NCBI RefSeq assembly: GCF_002209485.1
Contig: NZ_NJIX01000001.1
Span: 186,001-250,000 of the forward strand
Reading direction: 5' to 3'
DNA from: Achromobacter sp. HZ34
Lineage (GTDB): Bacteria > Pseudomonadota > Gammaproteobacteria > Burkholderiales > Burkholderiaceae_B
DNA: 64,000 nucleotides
The notes under the pieces were generated by a model that saw only the letters and a program-made list of their open reading frames with translations, was not told where the DNA came from and did no database searches. How positions within the stretch are numbered: position 1 is the first letter of the stretch; every line of letters starts with the position of its first letter. A program made the position numbers and the translations under genes. This document shows positions 46,377-55,533 of this stretch, in pieces.

Positions 46377-47101
46377 GCATGGTTGAATTCCAGAATGTCA
46401 CGAAGCAGTTTGGCGATTCGGTCGTGCTGCGTGGCATCAGCCTGAACATCGACAGTGGCGAAGTCGTGGTGGTGGTGGGGCCTTCGGGCTCCGGCAAGTC
46501 GACCTTCCTGCGCTGTATCAACGTGCTGGAAACCATCGAGGATGGCGACCTGCTGGTCGATGGCTTGAGCGTCAAGGGCACGCCGGCCGAAGTGCGCGAG
46601 ATTCGCCGCGAAGCGGGCATGGTGTTCCAGCAGTTCAACCTGTTCCCCCAGCTCACCGCGCTGGAAAACGTCATGTTCGGCCCCGTCCATACGCGTGGCA
46701 TGTCACGCGACGAAGCGCGCGCCGAAGCCGAGGCCCTGCTGGCCAAGGTGGGGCTGTCCGAGCGCATGGGGCATTATCCGTCCGAGTTGTCCGGCGGCCA
46801 GCAGCAGCGTGTCGCCATTGCGCGCGCGCTGGCGATCAAGCCCAAGCTGATGCTGTTCGACGAGCCCACCTCGGCTCTGGATCCGGAGTTGCGGCACGAA
46901 GTGCTCAAGGTGATGCGCGACCTGGCGGAAGAGGGGATGACGATGGTGGTGGTGACCCACGAAATGGAGTTCGCGCGCAAGGTGGGTAGCCGCCTGATCT
47001 TCATCGATGGCGGCCAGGTGGCGCACGACGGGCCGCCCGAGGAACTCCTGACCAATCCGCCCAGCCAGCGCTTGCGCGACTTCCTGCAGCACGTCAGCTG
47101 A
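46373..47101 (+). CDS. glnQ: Glutamine-type ABC transporter ATPase
   Basis: 242 residues. Walker A is '[20 protein letters not shown]', the Q-loop '[20 protein letters not shown]', the signature '[20 protein letters not shown]', Walker B '[15 protein letters not shown]' and the switch His '[13 protein letters not shown]'. All are intact. The ATGA overlap with glnP couples translation. A strong terminator closes the operon. Confidence 0.96.
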   Translation: MSMVEFQNVTKQFGDSVVLRGISLNIDSGEVVVVVGPSGSGKSTFLRCINVLETIEDGDLLVDGLSVKGTPAEVREIRREAGMVFQQFNLFPQLTALENVMFGPVHTRGMSRDEARAEAEALLAKVGLSERMGHYPSELSGGQQQRVAIARALAIKPKLMLFDEPTSALDPELRHEVLKVMRDLAEEGMTMVVVTHEMEFARKVGSRLIFIDGGQVAHDGPPEELLTNPPSQRLRDFLQHVS

Positions 47102-47136
47102 AGCGGCGGCGCTCATGTGCGGCGTGACATCGAAGT

Positions 47137-47168
47137 AAAAGGGGATCTCGGTGAGATCCCCTTTTTTT
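47137..47168. terminator. Rho-independent terminator after glnQ
   Basis: AAAAGGGGATCTC (47137-47149) pairs with GAGATCCCCTTTT (47153-47165) around GGT, followed by more T. An A-run on the other side lets it serve the convergent spoT transcript as well. Confidence 0.9.
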
Positions 47169-47232
47169 GCAGGTCACAGGTTGGCATCCGAATGCCGCCA
47201 TAACCCGCGCGCGCGGTGCCAGTCCCGCAGTA

Positions 47233-49539
47233 CTAGCCCTTCACTCGCACGATCTTCTGCACCTGCGGTACGTGGCGTATCGCGCGGATGACCTGCGCCA
47301 GATGCTTGCGGCTGTCCACCTGCACCGTCAGATGCAGGGACACGGTGGAGACCGCGTCATCGTGCATGGTGACGTGCACGATATTGGCATCCGTCGCCGT
47401 GATCTCGGCGGCCAGCCGGCCCAATACGCCGCGTTCGTTGCGCGTGACGATATCCAGCCGGGTCGAAAGGTGCTTGGCGGTCTGCGCATCCCAGGCCACA
47501 TTGATCCAGCGTTCCGGTTCGCGCGTACGCTGCCGCACGGCCACGGGGCAATCGGCCACGTGCACCACCAGCCCATGGCCCAGCCGCATGCCGGCGATGA
47601 TGGCGTCGCCGGGCAGGGGGCCGCAGCAGGGCGCCAATTGCACGGCCTGGCCTTCATTGCCCTGGATGAGGATGGGCGCGGCGCGCGCCGCGGTAATCTC
47701 ATCGACGACGCCGGCGGTGGTGGCCACCAGGTCATGTTCGGGCGCGAAGCGGCGTGCCACCACGGCGGCCAGGCGTTTGCCCAGGCCGATGTCGGCGAGG
47801 ATCTCGTCACGCGAGGCGGCGCCGGTGCTGCGTGCCAGCTTTTCCCACAACGGATCGCTGGTGGCCGGCAACTGCAGGTGCAATTCCTGCAGCGCCTGGC
47901 TCAGCAGGCGTTCACCGAACACCACCGACTCGGCATATTTGACCGTGCGCAGGTAATGGCGGATTTCCGACCGCGCACGGCCGGTGCGCACATAGTTGAG
48001 CCACTGCGCGTTGGGCCGCGAGGCCGGCGAGGTAACGATTTCCACCGTGTCGCCGCTGGCCAGTTCCGTGCGCAGGGGCACGAATTCATTGTTGACCTTG
48101 GCCGCCACCGCCTGGTTGCCGATGTCGGTGTGGATGGCGTAGGCAAAGTCCACCGGCGTCGCGCCGCGCGGCAGCGAGATGATCTTGCCGTGGGGCGTGA
48201 AGACGTAGACCGCATCGGGAAACAGGTCGACCTTGACGTGTTCGAGGAACTCGCCCGAGTCGCTGTTCTGGCTCTGGATGTCCAGCAGCGACTGCAGCCA
48301 TTGGTGCGTGCGCTTCTGCAGGTCGTTCAGCGAAACGTCCGCGCCCTTGTACAGCCAGTGCGAAGCCACGCCTTCTTCGGCCACGTGATGCATGTCGCGC
48401 GTGCGGAACTGGAATTCGACCGGCGTGCCGTAGGGACCCACCAACGTAGTGTGCAAGGACTGGTAGCCGTTCACCTTGGGAATGGCGATGTAGTCCTTGA
48501 ACTTGCCCGGCACGGGCCGGTACAGCTGGTGCAGCGTGCCCAGCGCCAGATAGCATTCCGGCAAGGTGTGCACGATGACGCGGAAGCCGTAGATATCCAG
48601 CACTTCGGAGAAGGTCTTCTTCTGGTCGACCATCTTGCGATAGATGCCGTGCAAGGTCTTCTCGCGGCCGGTCACTTCGGCTTCGATGCCCGCCGCGGGC
48701 AGTGCCGCGCGCACGGAGTCGGCGATCTTGGTGATCACTTCGCGCCGGTTGCCGCGCGCGGCCAGCACGGCCTTGTACAACACCTGGTAGCGGTTGGGGT
48801 ACATGGCCGCGAAGCACAGGTCCTGCAGTTCGCGGAACAGCAGGTTCAAGCCCAGGCGGTGCGCGATGGGCGCGTAGATGTCCAGCGTTTCGCGGGCGAT
48901 ACGGCGGCGCTTTTCCGGCGTCACCGCGTCCAGCGTGCGCATATTGTGGACGCGATCGGCCAGCTTGATCAGGATGACGCGCACATCGCGCGCCATCGCC
49001 AGCAGCATCTTGCGGAAGCTTTCGGCCTGCTGCTCGGCCTTGGTGGCGAAGTCGAGCCGGTCCAGCTTGGACAGTCCATCGACCAGTTCGGCCACTTCAG
49101 GGTTGAAGCGTTCGGCCAGTTCGGTCTTGGTGACGCCCTGGTCTTCGATGACGTCGTGCAGCAGCGCCGCCGACAATGCATTGGCGTCGAGCTTCCAGCC
49201 GGCACAGATTTCCGTGACGGCGATGGGATGCGAGATATACGGGGAGCCGCTGGCACGGAACTGGCCAAGATGCGCCTGGTCGGCGAAGCGATACGCTTCG
49301 CGCACACGTTCGACGTCTTTCTTGTCCAGGTAGCCGCTGATGATTTCAGTCAGCGGCGCCAGGGAGGCAACCGGAGACGCCGGCGCATCGACTGCCTCCT
49401 GGGCAGCCGCCTCGGCGGGCGAGGGCGGGGTCTTGCGGTTTTTTTTACCGGGCCTGCGACCCAGGCGGGAACCCGCGCGTAGCGCGGCGAGCAGGCCGGT
49501 AGAAGCGTACTTCAGCCCGGGAAATGCCATGCGAGCCAC
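47233..49539 (-). CDS. spoT: Bifunctional (p)ppGpp synthetase/hydrolase (RelA/SpoT family)
   Basis: 768 residues. The HD hydrolase domain is intact ('ALLHDVIEDQG', His128-Asp129, and 'VILIKLADRVHNMRTL'). The synthetase domain carries 'DIYGFRVIVHTLPECYLALG' and 'FKDYIAIPKVNGYQSLHTTL'. TGS ('VFTPHGKIISLPRGATPVDF') and a C-terminal ACT ('TRNERGVLGRLAAEITATDA') follow. The first ~60 residues are basic and Pro/Ala-rich beyond the usual start. The GTG at 49539 or the ATG at 49530 may begin it. Placement next to rpoZ and gmk matches the spoT locus of proteobacteria. Confidence 0.96.
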   Translation of the reverse strand: MARMAFPGLKYASTGLLAALRAGSRLGRRPGKKNRKTPPSPAEAAAQEAVDAPASPVASLAPLTEIISGYLDKKDVERVREAYRFADQAHLGQFRASGSPYISHPIAVTEICAGWKLDANALSAALLHDVIEDQGVTKTELAERFNPEVAELVDGLSKLDRLDFATKAEQQAESFRKMLLAMARDVRVILIKLADRVHNMRTLDAVTPEKRRRIARETLDIYAPIAHRLGLNLLFRELQDLCFAAMYPNRYQVLYKAVLAARGNRREVITKIADSVRAALPAAGIEAEVTGREKTLHGIYRKMVDQKKTFSEVLDIYGFRVIVHTLPECYLALGTLHQLYRPVPGKFKDYIAIPKVNGYQSLHTTLVGPYGTPVEFQFRTRDMHHVAEEGVASHWLYKGADVSLNDLQKRTHQWLQSLLDIQSQNSDSGEFLEHVKVDLFPDAVYVFTPHGKIISLPRGATPVDFAYAIHTDIGNQAVAAKVNNEFVPLRTELASGDTVEIVTSPASRPNAQWLNYVRTGRARSEIRHYLRTVKYAESVVFGERLLSQALQELHLQLPATSDPLWEKLARSTGAASRDEILADIGLGKRLAAVVARRFAPEHDLVATTAGVVDEITAARAAPILIQGNEGQAVQLAPCCGPLPGDAIIAGMRLGHGLVVHVADCPVAVRQRTREPERWINVAWDAQTAKHLSTRLDIVTRNERGVLGRLAAEITATDANIVHVTMHDDAVSTVSLHLTVQVDSRKHLAQVIRAIRHVPQVQKIVRVKG

Positions 49540-49552
49540 CCCCCGGTTGAGA

Positions 49553-49756
49553 TCAGGTCGGGACTTTGCGCAGCATTTCGATGCCGGTAAGGCCGGAGGC
49601 GATCTCGCGCAAGGCGGTCACGGTGGGCTTGTCCTTGCTATCCAAACGCGGTGCATGACCTTGCGCCAGTTCGCGCGCACGGTACGTGGCGGCCAGGGTC
49701 AACGTGAAACGGTTGGGGATCTGGTTCAGACAATCTTCAACGGTAATACGGGCCAT
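49553..49756 (-). CDS. rpoZ: RNA polymerase omega subunit
   Basis: 67 residues from the ATG at 49756: '[20 protein letters not shown]' is the family start and '[16 protein letters not shown]' the conserved helix binding beta'. Omega assists RNAP assembly and, in many proteobacteria, forms part of a ppGpp-binding site, which fits the adjacent spoT (13-bp gap). gmk is 77 bp upstream. Confidence 0.96.
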   Translation of the reverse strand: MARITVEDCLNQIPNRFTLTLAATYRARELAQGHAPRLDSKDKPTVTALREIASGLTGIEMLRKVPT

Positions 49757-49833
49757 GGATGGGTCACCTGATACATACAAATAATGAAACCGCGTCGCCG
49801 TTCAGGGCGGACGCGGCGGTCGGAGCGTCTTAT

Positions 49834-50469
49834 TCAGTGTGGTGCCGAGATGCCTAATTGCGAGAACAATTGGGCGTGCCGGACTGCCTGCGATGAAAAA
49901 CGCAAGCGGGCCGCGCTGACGATTTGCACAAGCTGCAGCAAGGCCACGCTAAATTCTTGATTAATAATAACATATTCGCACTCAGGCGCATGGGCGATTT
50001 CCCCGCCGGCGGCCAGCAGGCGGCGGGCGATGACTGGGAGCTCGTCCTGGCCGCGCGCCTTCAGGCGCGCTTCCAATTCTTCGATGGACGGCGGCAGGAT
50101 GAAGATGCCGATCGCGGCCGGAAAACGCTGGCGCACCTGGCGCGCGCCCTGCCAGTCGATTTCGAGCAGCACGTCGCGGCCCAGGCGCGTGGCCTCGTCG
50201 ATGCGGTCGCGCGGCGTGCCGTAGTAATTACCGTGCACTTCGGCCCATTCCAGCAGCGCATCCTGGTCGCGCAGGCGCATGAATTCTTCTTGCGACACGA
50301 AGCGGTATTCCCGCCCGTCGACTTCGCCGGGACGCGGCGCGCGCGTGGTGCAGGAAATGGACAGGCTGATGGTGGGGTCCTGCTTGAGCAGGGCGCCGAC
50401 CAGGCTGGATTTGCCCGCGCCGCTGGGCGCGACAACCATGAAGACGTTGCCGTATGTAGTGGAAGACAT
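49834..50469 (-). CDS. gmk: Guanylate kinase
   Basis: Converts GMP to GDP. 211 residues. The P-loop is '[20 protein letters not shown]' and the GMP-binding blocks are '[20 protein letters not shown]' and '[17 protein letters not shown]'. '[18 protein letters not shown]' contains Walker B. The ATG at 50469 gives [10 protein letters not shown]. It is first in gmk-rpoZ-spoT, and the SDR gene is divergent 100 bp away. Confidence 0.97.
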   Translation of the reverse strand: MSSTTYGNVFMVVAPSGAGKSSLVGALLKQDPTISLSISCTTRAPRPGEVDGREYRFVSQEEFMRLRDQDALLEWAEVHGNYYGTPRDRIDEATRLGRDVLLEIDWQGARQVRQRFPAAIGIFILPPSIEELEARLKARGQDELPVIARRLLAAGGEIAHAPECEYVIINQEFSVALLQLVQIVSAARLRFSSQAVRHAQLFSQLGISAPH

Positions 50470-50569
50470 GGCGATAGGAATGGATATTTGCCGGGATTGC
50501 CGAGTAGCGAAGGATACCAAATCGTCTTTCGCGGGAGTAGGATCGCGCAATCTTCCAAGGAGGCTTTGA

Positions 50570-51343
50570 ATGCAAACGAATGACGAGCGTGGCAACGGCA
50601 AAGTGGCGGTGGTGACGGGCGCGGGCAGCGGCATAGGCCGGGCAGTGGCGCTGAAACTGCTGGAGGACGGTTACCAGGTGGTGCTGGCGGGACGCCGCGC
50701 GGATGCGTTGGAAGCGACGCGCGCGGCGGCCGGCGCTGCCGCGGACCGTGCCATCGCGGTGCCGACCGACGTCTGCGTGGAAGACTCGGTGCGCGCGCTG
50801 TTCGAGGTGGTGCAGGCGCAGTGCGGCCGGCTGGACGTGCTGTTCAATAACGCGGGGCGGGGCGCGCCGGCGGTGCCCATCGAAGATCTGCCGGTCGATG
50901 TCTGGCGCAATGTGGTCGATACCAACCTGACCGGCATGTTCCTGTGCGCGCAGGGCGCCATCCGCATCATGAAGGCGCAGCAGCCGCAGGGTGGGCGCAT
51001 CATCAACAACGGTTCGATTTCCGCCCATGCGCCGCGGCCTTATTCCATTGCCTACACGGCCACCAAGCATGCGGTGACGGGGCTGACCAAGTCGATTTCG
51101 CTGGATACCCGGCAGTACAACATTGCCTGCGGGCAGATCGACATCGGCAATGCCGCCACGGAAATGACCGATCGCATGGTAAAGGGTGTGCTGCAGCCGG
51201 ACCACACGGTGCGCGCCGAGCCGCGCATGGACGTGCAGCACGTGGCCCGGGCCGTGGCGTCCATGGCCGGGTTGCCGCTGGACACCAACGTGCAGTTCAT
51301 GACCATCATGGCCACGAATATGCCGTTCCTGGGACGCGGCTGA
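50570..51343 (+). CDS. Short-chain dehydrogenase/reductase
   Basis: 257 residues of the classical SDR fold. The cofactor loop is '[13 protein letters not shown]' (residues 14-26), '[13 protein letters not shown]' is the NNAG block, and the catalytic Tyr-x3-Lys is in '[16 protein letters not shown]' with a Ser upstream ('NNGSISAH'). '[10 protein letters not shown]' after strand 2 suggests NADP(H). The substrate cannot be read. AAGGAGG precedes the ATG. It is a single-gene unit ended by a strong terminator. Confidence 0.92.
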   Translation: MQTNDERGNGKVAVVTGAGSGIGRAVALKLLEDGYQVVLAGRRADALEATRAAAGAAADRAIAVPTDVCVEDSVRALFEVVQAQCGRLDVLFNNAGRGAPAVPIEDLPVDVWRNVVDTNLTGMFLCAQGAIRIMKAQQPQGGRIINNGSISAHAPRPYSIAYTATKHAVTGLTKSISLDTRQYNIACGQIDIGNAATEMTDRMVKGVLQPDHTVRAEPRMDVQHVARAVASMAGLPLDTNVQFMTIMATNMPFLGRG

Positions 51344-51355
51344 GAGCTCAAACGC

Positions 51356-51388
51356 AAAAGGCTGATTTCTCTAGAAATCAGCCTTTTT
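51356..51388 (+). terminator. Rho-independent terminator after the SDR gene
   Basis: AAAAGGCTGATTTCT (51356-51370) pairs perfectly with AGAAATCAGCCTTTT around a two-base turn (CT), with further T after it. A 15-bp stem. Confidence 0.9.
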
Positions 51389-51403
51389 CATCAATGCAAC
51401 GTG

Positions 51404-51434
51404 AGCTCGGTTTCTTTGGAAACCGAGCTTCTTC
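51404..51434. terminator. Second perfect hairpin between SDR and NlpC genes
   Basis: AGCTCGGTTTC (51404-51414) pairs with GAAACCGAGCT (51419-51429) around TTTG. No long T-run is present on either strand. It sits just past the 3' end of the minus-strand NlpC/P60 gene and may stabilise or end that transcript. Confidence 0.55.
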
Positions 51435-51456
51435 CGTTCACCCGGGCAGGGTGAAC

Positions 51457-52083
51457 TTACCTATTCGCGACCTGGACCTGCTGGCTTTGGCCAGGGGTCA
51501 GATACCGGCGGGCACCGTTGAAATGCTTGGCCCAGTAAGTGGTATCGAGATCGTCGATGCGCACGGTCGCCCCGCTGGTGGGCGCATGCACGAACTGGTT
51601 GTCGCCAATATAGATACCGACGTGCGAGGTGCGGTAGCTGACCACTTTCTTGGCTTTCTTGCCTTTGCCCTTGCGCGAGGTCGTGGTGCTGCCGAAGAAC
51701 ACCAGGTCGCCAGGCTGCAATTGCGCGACGCTGATGGGCTTGCCTTCGCTTTGCTGCGAAGCGGCATGGTGCGGCAGGTCCACACCGGCGACTTCCTTGA
51801 AGACGTAGGCAACCAGGCCGCTGCAGTCAAAGCCGCCATCCGAACCATCGCCGCCCCAGGAGTAGGGCGTACCGATGGCATCCAGCCCGGCTTCGACGAC
51901 ACGGTCGCGCAGGGTGGGGACGGTGGGAACGTTATTGGGGGTCAAGCCTTTCAGGTTACCGAGGGCATCGGTAACGATCATCGCGTTCGCGGCGGCCGGG
52001 ATCGCGGCCAGGGCGGCGATCGACAGGCAGGCGGCGGTGATCAGGGTGCGGGGGAGAAATGCTTTTCTCGTCGGCGGCGTCAT
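51457..52083 (-). CDS. Exported NlpC/P60 family cell-wall hydrolase
   Basis: 208 residues. The signal peptide ends near 'AAIPAAANA' (about residue 34). The C-terminal NlpC/P60 papain-like domain has the nucleophile in 'GGFDCSGLVAYVF' (Cys87), the base in 'RTSHVGIYIGD' (His154) and the third His in 'QFVHAPTSG' (His166). A Lys/Arg-rich insert (SRKGKGKKAKK) lies before His154. It probably cuts peptidoglycan stem peptides as a gamma-D-glutamyl-diaminopimelate endopeptidase. Its upstream region contains an unusual GGGGTACT-type repeat array. Confidence 0.92.
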   Translation of the reverse strand: MTPPTRKAFLPRTLITAACLSIAALAAIPAAANAMIVTDALGNLKGLTPNNVPTVPTLRDRVVEAGLDAIGTPYSWGGDGSDGGFDCSGLVAYVFKEVAGVDLPHHAASQQSEGKPISVAQLQPGDLVFFGSTTTSRKGKGKKAKKVVSYRTSHVGIYIGDNQFVHAPTSGATVRIDDLDTTYWAKHFNGARRYLTPGQSQQVQVANR

Positions 52084-52144
52084 AACTTCACTTCAGGAAA
52101 TGGAGTGCTAATGGCGTGGCTTCAACTACGTTCAAGCCGGCGAA

Positions 52145-52260
52145 GGTACTGAATTCGGGGTACTGCTTAGGGGGTACTGCGGGGAACTGCCAGGGTCGAA
52201 CGGATACTCGACTTGCGGGTCTTGCGGGGTACTAGGGGGTCTTGCGGGGGGTACTCGGGG
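52145..52260. repeat. Imperfect short G-rich repeat array
   Basis: About eight loosely spaced copies of GGGGTACT(G) or its variant GGGGTCTTGC occur in 116 bp, upstream of the NlpC/P60 gene. The array is too irregular to be a CRISPR. Confidence 0.6.
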
Positions 52261-52581
52261 CATGCTCAACAAGAGAAAAACATTGCCAGGCACGAGACGT
52301 GAATCGCGATAAATACAGCCTATGTGGCCGATACGAATTCACTAACTGGGTCGGATTATATACCATTGAAAGATTGTTACGCTTATATTCTTATTCTGCG
52401 TTCTTCAGGGATTTCCCGCGTATGTTCTGACAAGTGGCTGGCAAAAAGGGGCCGGATTGTCATCAAAAACGAGCCCGCCGTTAACGTGTTTGTCAGGGTG
52501 TGTCAGCCAAAGGTGTAGTTTCTACTGCGACTTTTCGGCACGTCTTTGTACTTTCCGGACTTTTCCGCATGTGCGTACGTG

Positions 52582-52610
52582 TGGAAGGAAGGCCGCCCGG
52601 CCTCCTTCCA
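52582..52610 (-). terminator. GC-rich hairpin after the TonB receptor gene
   Basis: TGGAAGGAAGGCCG and CGGCCTCCTTCCA pair over 13 bp with one bulged A and a two-base turn. It lies just downstream of the minus-strand receptor stop. There is no T-run, so its strength is uncertain. Confidence 0.45.
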
Positions 52611-52627
52611 TTACCTCTGCTTATGAC

Positions 52628-54808
52628 TTAGAAGCTCGCCCGCATACCCACCATTACCGCTCGTCCGCCTTCCGGCGCCACGTCACGCAGTATCGACGTG
52701 GCGTAGCGGATTTCCTGGTTCGTCAGGTTGATCCCCCGCAGATAGGCCAGCCATTGCGTCTGGCCAACCTTGAACGTGTAGCTGGCATTGGCGTCCAGGC
52801 GGTAGTAGCCGGCCGTGGACGTATCGTTGTCCGGACGGCGGTGTTGGGCGAAGGCCTTGGTCACCGACACGCCGGCGCCCCATGGGCCATAGCTGTAGTC
52901 GAAGCCCATGCCAAGGCGCAGCGGCGGGATGCGCGGCAGCGGTTCGCCGGTGTTGCTGTTGCGGGCCTGGGTGTAGTCGCCCGACAGGTTCAGGTCCAGC
53001 GCATGGCCGCCGCTTTCCAGCACCCGCATCGTGGTGTCCGCCTCGAAGCCGTAGAAGTCGGCGGGCACGGCACGGTAGACCGCCTGCGACAAGGCGTCGT
53101 CCGAACCTGCCGGCACGATTTCGCCGTCGTCATCGGCGAACAGTCCGGTATTGGCCTCGGTGATGTAGTTGCGGAAGTGGGTGTAGAACACGCCGAAGCT
53201 GCCCTTGTTGGGGCCATTCTTGTAGCGCAGTCCCAGGTCGCCGGAATAGGACCTTTCCTTGTTCAGGCCGGCATCGCCGATCAGGTACTGGCCGGTGGCT
53301 TCGTGCGGCCCGTTGGCGTACAGCTCATAGAACGTCGGCGCCCGTTCGGTATAGGCGGCGTTGGCCGCCAGGGACCAGCGGCTGTCCAGCTTGTAGATGG
53401 CGCCCAGGGCGAAGCTGCCCGCCGTGAAGTCGCGCTTGGACGCGCCGAGGAAGCGCTCGTTGCCGCCGGCCGAGGGATCGAGACGGGTGTATTCCAGGCG
53501 TCCGCCGGCGCTCAGCGTCAGGCGGTCGTTGACCTTCCATTCTTCCAGGGCGAACAGCGCGAAGTTATTGGTGTCGGTGGACGGCACCAGGGCCTCGTCG
53601 CCCAAGGCGGAGAATTGCGTCTGGCTGACTTGCAGGCCTATCGATCCGCTGACCGGACCCAGGTCGCGATGGCGCGCTTCGATACGGGCTTCATAGCCAC
53701 GGTTCTTGAAGATGGTGCCGGTCTCGCCGTCGTCCACTTCCTTGTGCTGGTAGTCGGTATAGGCGAAGTCGGCCTTGATGCTTTTGAAGAAGCCATCGAG
53801 GTCGCGGATTTCGCCGCTGGCGCCGAAGCGTTCCTGGCGCATTTTCAGGCGGACGGAATCCTCGGCCACTGAACCGTAGTCGGAGTCGTAGCCGCTATAG
53901 GACAGGCCGGCGTAGCCGCTGTCGCCAGTCCAGGACATGCCCACGCCGCCGCCATGCACGCGGCCGTCGCTATTGGGCAGATGGTCGCGCGGACCGTTGT
54001 CGCCGTCGTCGTTCTGGCCGCGGACGTTGCCGGAATCCGCATAGCCGGGGATGCGCAGCTCATGCGTGCTGCGGGTGTAGGCATCGGCGCGGATGGCGAA
54101 TTTGCCGTCGCCGCCTTCCACTTGGACGGCGCCGGTACGGTCGTCGTTGGCGCCGCCCCAGTCGCCCTGGGCCTTGCCGTGGATGCCGTCGATGGGTTCC
54201 TTGGGAATGCGGTCGTCCAGCACGTTGACCACGCCGCCGACGGCGTTGCCGCCGTAAAGCAGGGCGGCCGGGCCACGGATCACTTCAATACGGCCGGCGC
54301 TGATGGGGTCGATCGGCACCGCGTGGTCGAACGACAGCGACGAGGCGTCGACGGAGCCCAGGCCGTTGTTCATGATGCGGATGCGGTCGCCGTCCAGGCC
54401 GCGGATGATGGGGCGGCCGACCATGGGACCGTAGGTCGTGGTCGAGACACCAGGCAGGCCGTTCAGCGTCTGGCCCAGCGTGCCTTCGCGGCGCAGGTCG
54501 AGCGCCTTGCCTTCGACGATGGTCGACGGCGACGACAGCGCGTCACTGCCCAGCGGATTGCCGGTGATCATGATCGGTGCCAGGTCGGTGGTGGTCTGGC
54601 CGTTGGCCTGGCCAACGGGCTGAACGGTGGTGCTGGCGGAAGCGGGCGCCGGCGCGGCGGCGGGCGCTTGTTGGGCCCAGGCGGCGGGCGTGGCGCAGCA
54701 CAGCGCGAAGGCCAGTGGAGTGAGGGCGCCGAGGCGGCGAGCGGGTTGCGACAGGCGCGCAGCGCGGCGCGCCGACAGGGCGCGCTTGGGGGAAGACACG
54801 AAAGACAT
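52628..54808 (-). CDS. TonB-dependent outer membrane receptor, ZnuD-like
   Basis: 726 residues from the ATG at 54808. The signal peptide ends near 'ATPAAWA-QQAPA'. A Pro/Ala-rich stretch precedes the TonB box region, then the plug ('TLGQTLNGLPGVSTTTYGPM', 'VGRPIIRGLDGDRIRIMNNG', 'IEVIRGPAALLYGGNAVGGV') and a 22-strand barrel ending in Phe ('AVMVGMRASF'). Barrel blocks such as 'DFAYTDYQHKEVDDGETGTI' and Asp/His-rich loops ('DNDGDNGPRDHLP') resemble the ZnuD zinc/heme receptor family. The zinc role is inferred, partly from the His/Cys-rich small protein encoded just upstream. Confidence 0.85.
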   Translation of the reverse strand: MSFVSSPKRALSARRAARLSQPARRLGALTPLAFALCCATPAAWAQQAPAAAPAPASASTTVQPVGQANGQTTTDLAPIMITGNPLGSDALSSPSTIVEGKALDLRREGTLGQTLNGLPGVSTTTYGPMVGRPIIRGLDGDRIRIMNNGLGSVDASSLSFDHAVPIDPISAGRIEVIRGPAALLYGGNAVGGVVNVLDDRIPKEPIDGIHGKAQGDWGGANDDRTGAVQVEGGDGKFAIRADAYTRSTHELRIPGYADSGNVRGQNDDGDNGPRDHLPNSDGRVHGGGVGMSWTGDSGYAGLSYSGYDSDYGSVAEDSVRLKMRQERFGASGEIRDLDGFFKSIKADFAYTDYQHKEVDDGETGTIFKNRGYEARIEARHRDLGPVSGSIGLQVSQTQFSALGDEALVPSTDTNNFALFALEEWKVNDRLTLSAGGRLEYTRLDPSAGGNERFLGASKRDFTAGSFALGAIYKLDSRWSLAANAAYTERAPTFYELYANGPHEATGQYLIGDAGLNKERSYSGDLGLRYKNGPNKGSFGVFYTHFRNYITEANTGLFADDDGEIVPAGSDDALSQAVYRAVPADFYGFEADTTMRVLESGGHALDLNLSGDYTQARNSNTGEPLPRIPPLRLGMGFDYSYGPWGAGVSVTKAFAQHRRPDNDTSTAGYYRLDANASYTFKVGQTQWLAYLRGINLTNQEIRYATSILRDVAPEGGRAVMVGMRASF

Positions 54809-55023
54809 GCGTGGATCCGCGATGAGTAGTTCAGCAGGCAATGGGGAAGCGGCGCGAACGGCCACAACTCTCGCGCGGTATCGCGTTGCGCGGGAGGGCG
54901 CTACGAGGACTGCGAGTGCCATGAGCGCTGTGTGTGCTACGACAGCTACAGGCGCTACGAGCATTGCGGGCGGCGTTGCGGGTGGCCGGTTCGGGCGGCG
55001 TGGGGCGAGCGGTGAAGCTATGT

Positions 55024-55533
55024 CTACGCGGGTGGCGCGCGCGGCAGGATCCACGGGCTGCGCGCGAGCAGGGCAGGCCGCGGCGTGGCGGCGGTGTGGG
55101 GGAGAAGGGAGGGCGGAGGCAGCACCAGCAGTGGCGCCGGCGTCAGAACGTGGTCGAGAAGCTGCCACTCGTCGCAGGTGTGGCAATGGGCATCGGGCCC
55201 TTGGCCGTCGTCATCATCAGCGGCGGCAGTCGTCACGTCCGCGTGATACGCGGCATCACCGATATTCGCATCACCGCTGATGGTCGAACCACTGCCGATG
55301 TTCGAGACACTGCCGCTGGCCGAACCGCTGCCGACGCCTGACTCGCCCGTCGCGTTCGAAGCCATTCCCGCCGCCTGCATCGCGGCCAGTACGCGCAATG
55401 GCGCCTGGCCCAGGTGGGTCATCGCATGCAGCGTGGCGCCTACCGGCGTGAGCACCAGCATCAGCACGGCCCACGCCAGCACCGCTGCATGGCAGCGCGC
55501 TAGCGGATGTGGACGATGGTGTCGGTGTTGCAT
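55024..55533 (-). CDS. Small exported His/Cys-rich protein upstream of the ZnuD-like receptor
   Basis: 169 residues from the ATG at 55533 (MQHRHHRPHP). It has a His-rich cytoplasmic N-terminus, one membrane or signal helix (AVLAWAVLMLVLTPVGATLH), a low-complexity Ser/Gly middle, an acidic patch (DDDDGQGPD) and a conserved-looking 'AHCHTCDEWQLLDHVL' metal-ligand cluster. The C-terminus is Pro-rich. I do not recognise a named family with certainty; it resembles short periplasmic proteins next to metal-uptake genes (DUF2946-like). It is 215 bp upstream of the receptor on the same strand, so co-expression is likely. A periplasmic zinc-binding role is an inference. Confidence 0.65.
   Translation of the reverse strand: MQHRHHRPHPLARCHAAVLAWAVLMLVLTPVGATLHAMTHLGQAPLRVLAAMQAAGMASNATGESGVGSGSASGSVSNIGSGSTISGDANIGDAAYHADVTTAAADDDDGQGPDAHCHTCDEWQLLDHVLTPAPLLVLPPPSLLPHTAATPRPALLARSPWILPRAPPA

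Larger units (their letters stand above)
52084..52627. other. 544-bp intergenic region: G-rich repeats then an AT-richer stretch
   Basis: 52145-52260 is an irregular array of GGGGTACT/GGGGTCTTGC units. 52300-52560 is AT-richer than its surroundings, with only short frames lacking ribosome sites, so I call no gene there. 52582-52610 is a GC-rich hairpin past the 3' end of the TonB receptor gene. Confidence 0.6.

Noticed and set aside
47167-49482. 771-codon plus-strand frame opposite spoT
   Set aside because: Antisense shadow; spoT domains are complete on the minus strand.
52145-52260. CRISPR array
   Set aside because: Units are only 8-10 bp, irregularly spaced and without unique spacers or cas genes.
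52242-52430. Small 62-codon gene in the NlpC/TonB gap
   Set aside because: No ribosome site, no motif and atypical composition; not separable from chance.
54627-55280. 217-codon plus-strand frame opposite the receptor start and its partner gene
   Set aside because: Ala/Arg/Thr-rich with no motif. It overlaps the antisense of better-supported minus-strand genes.
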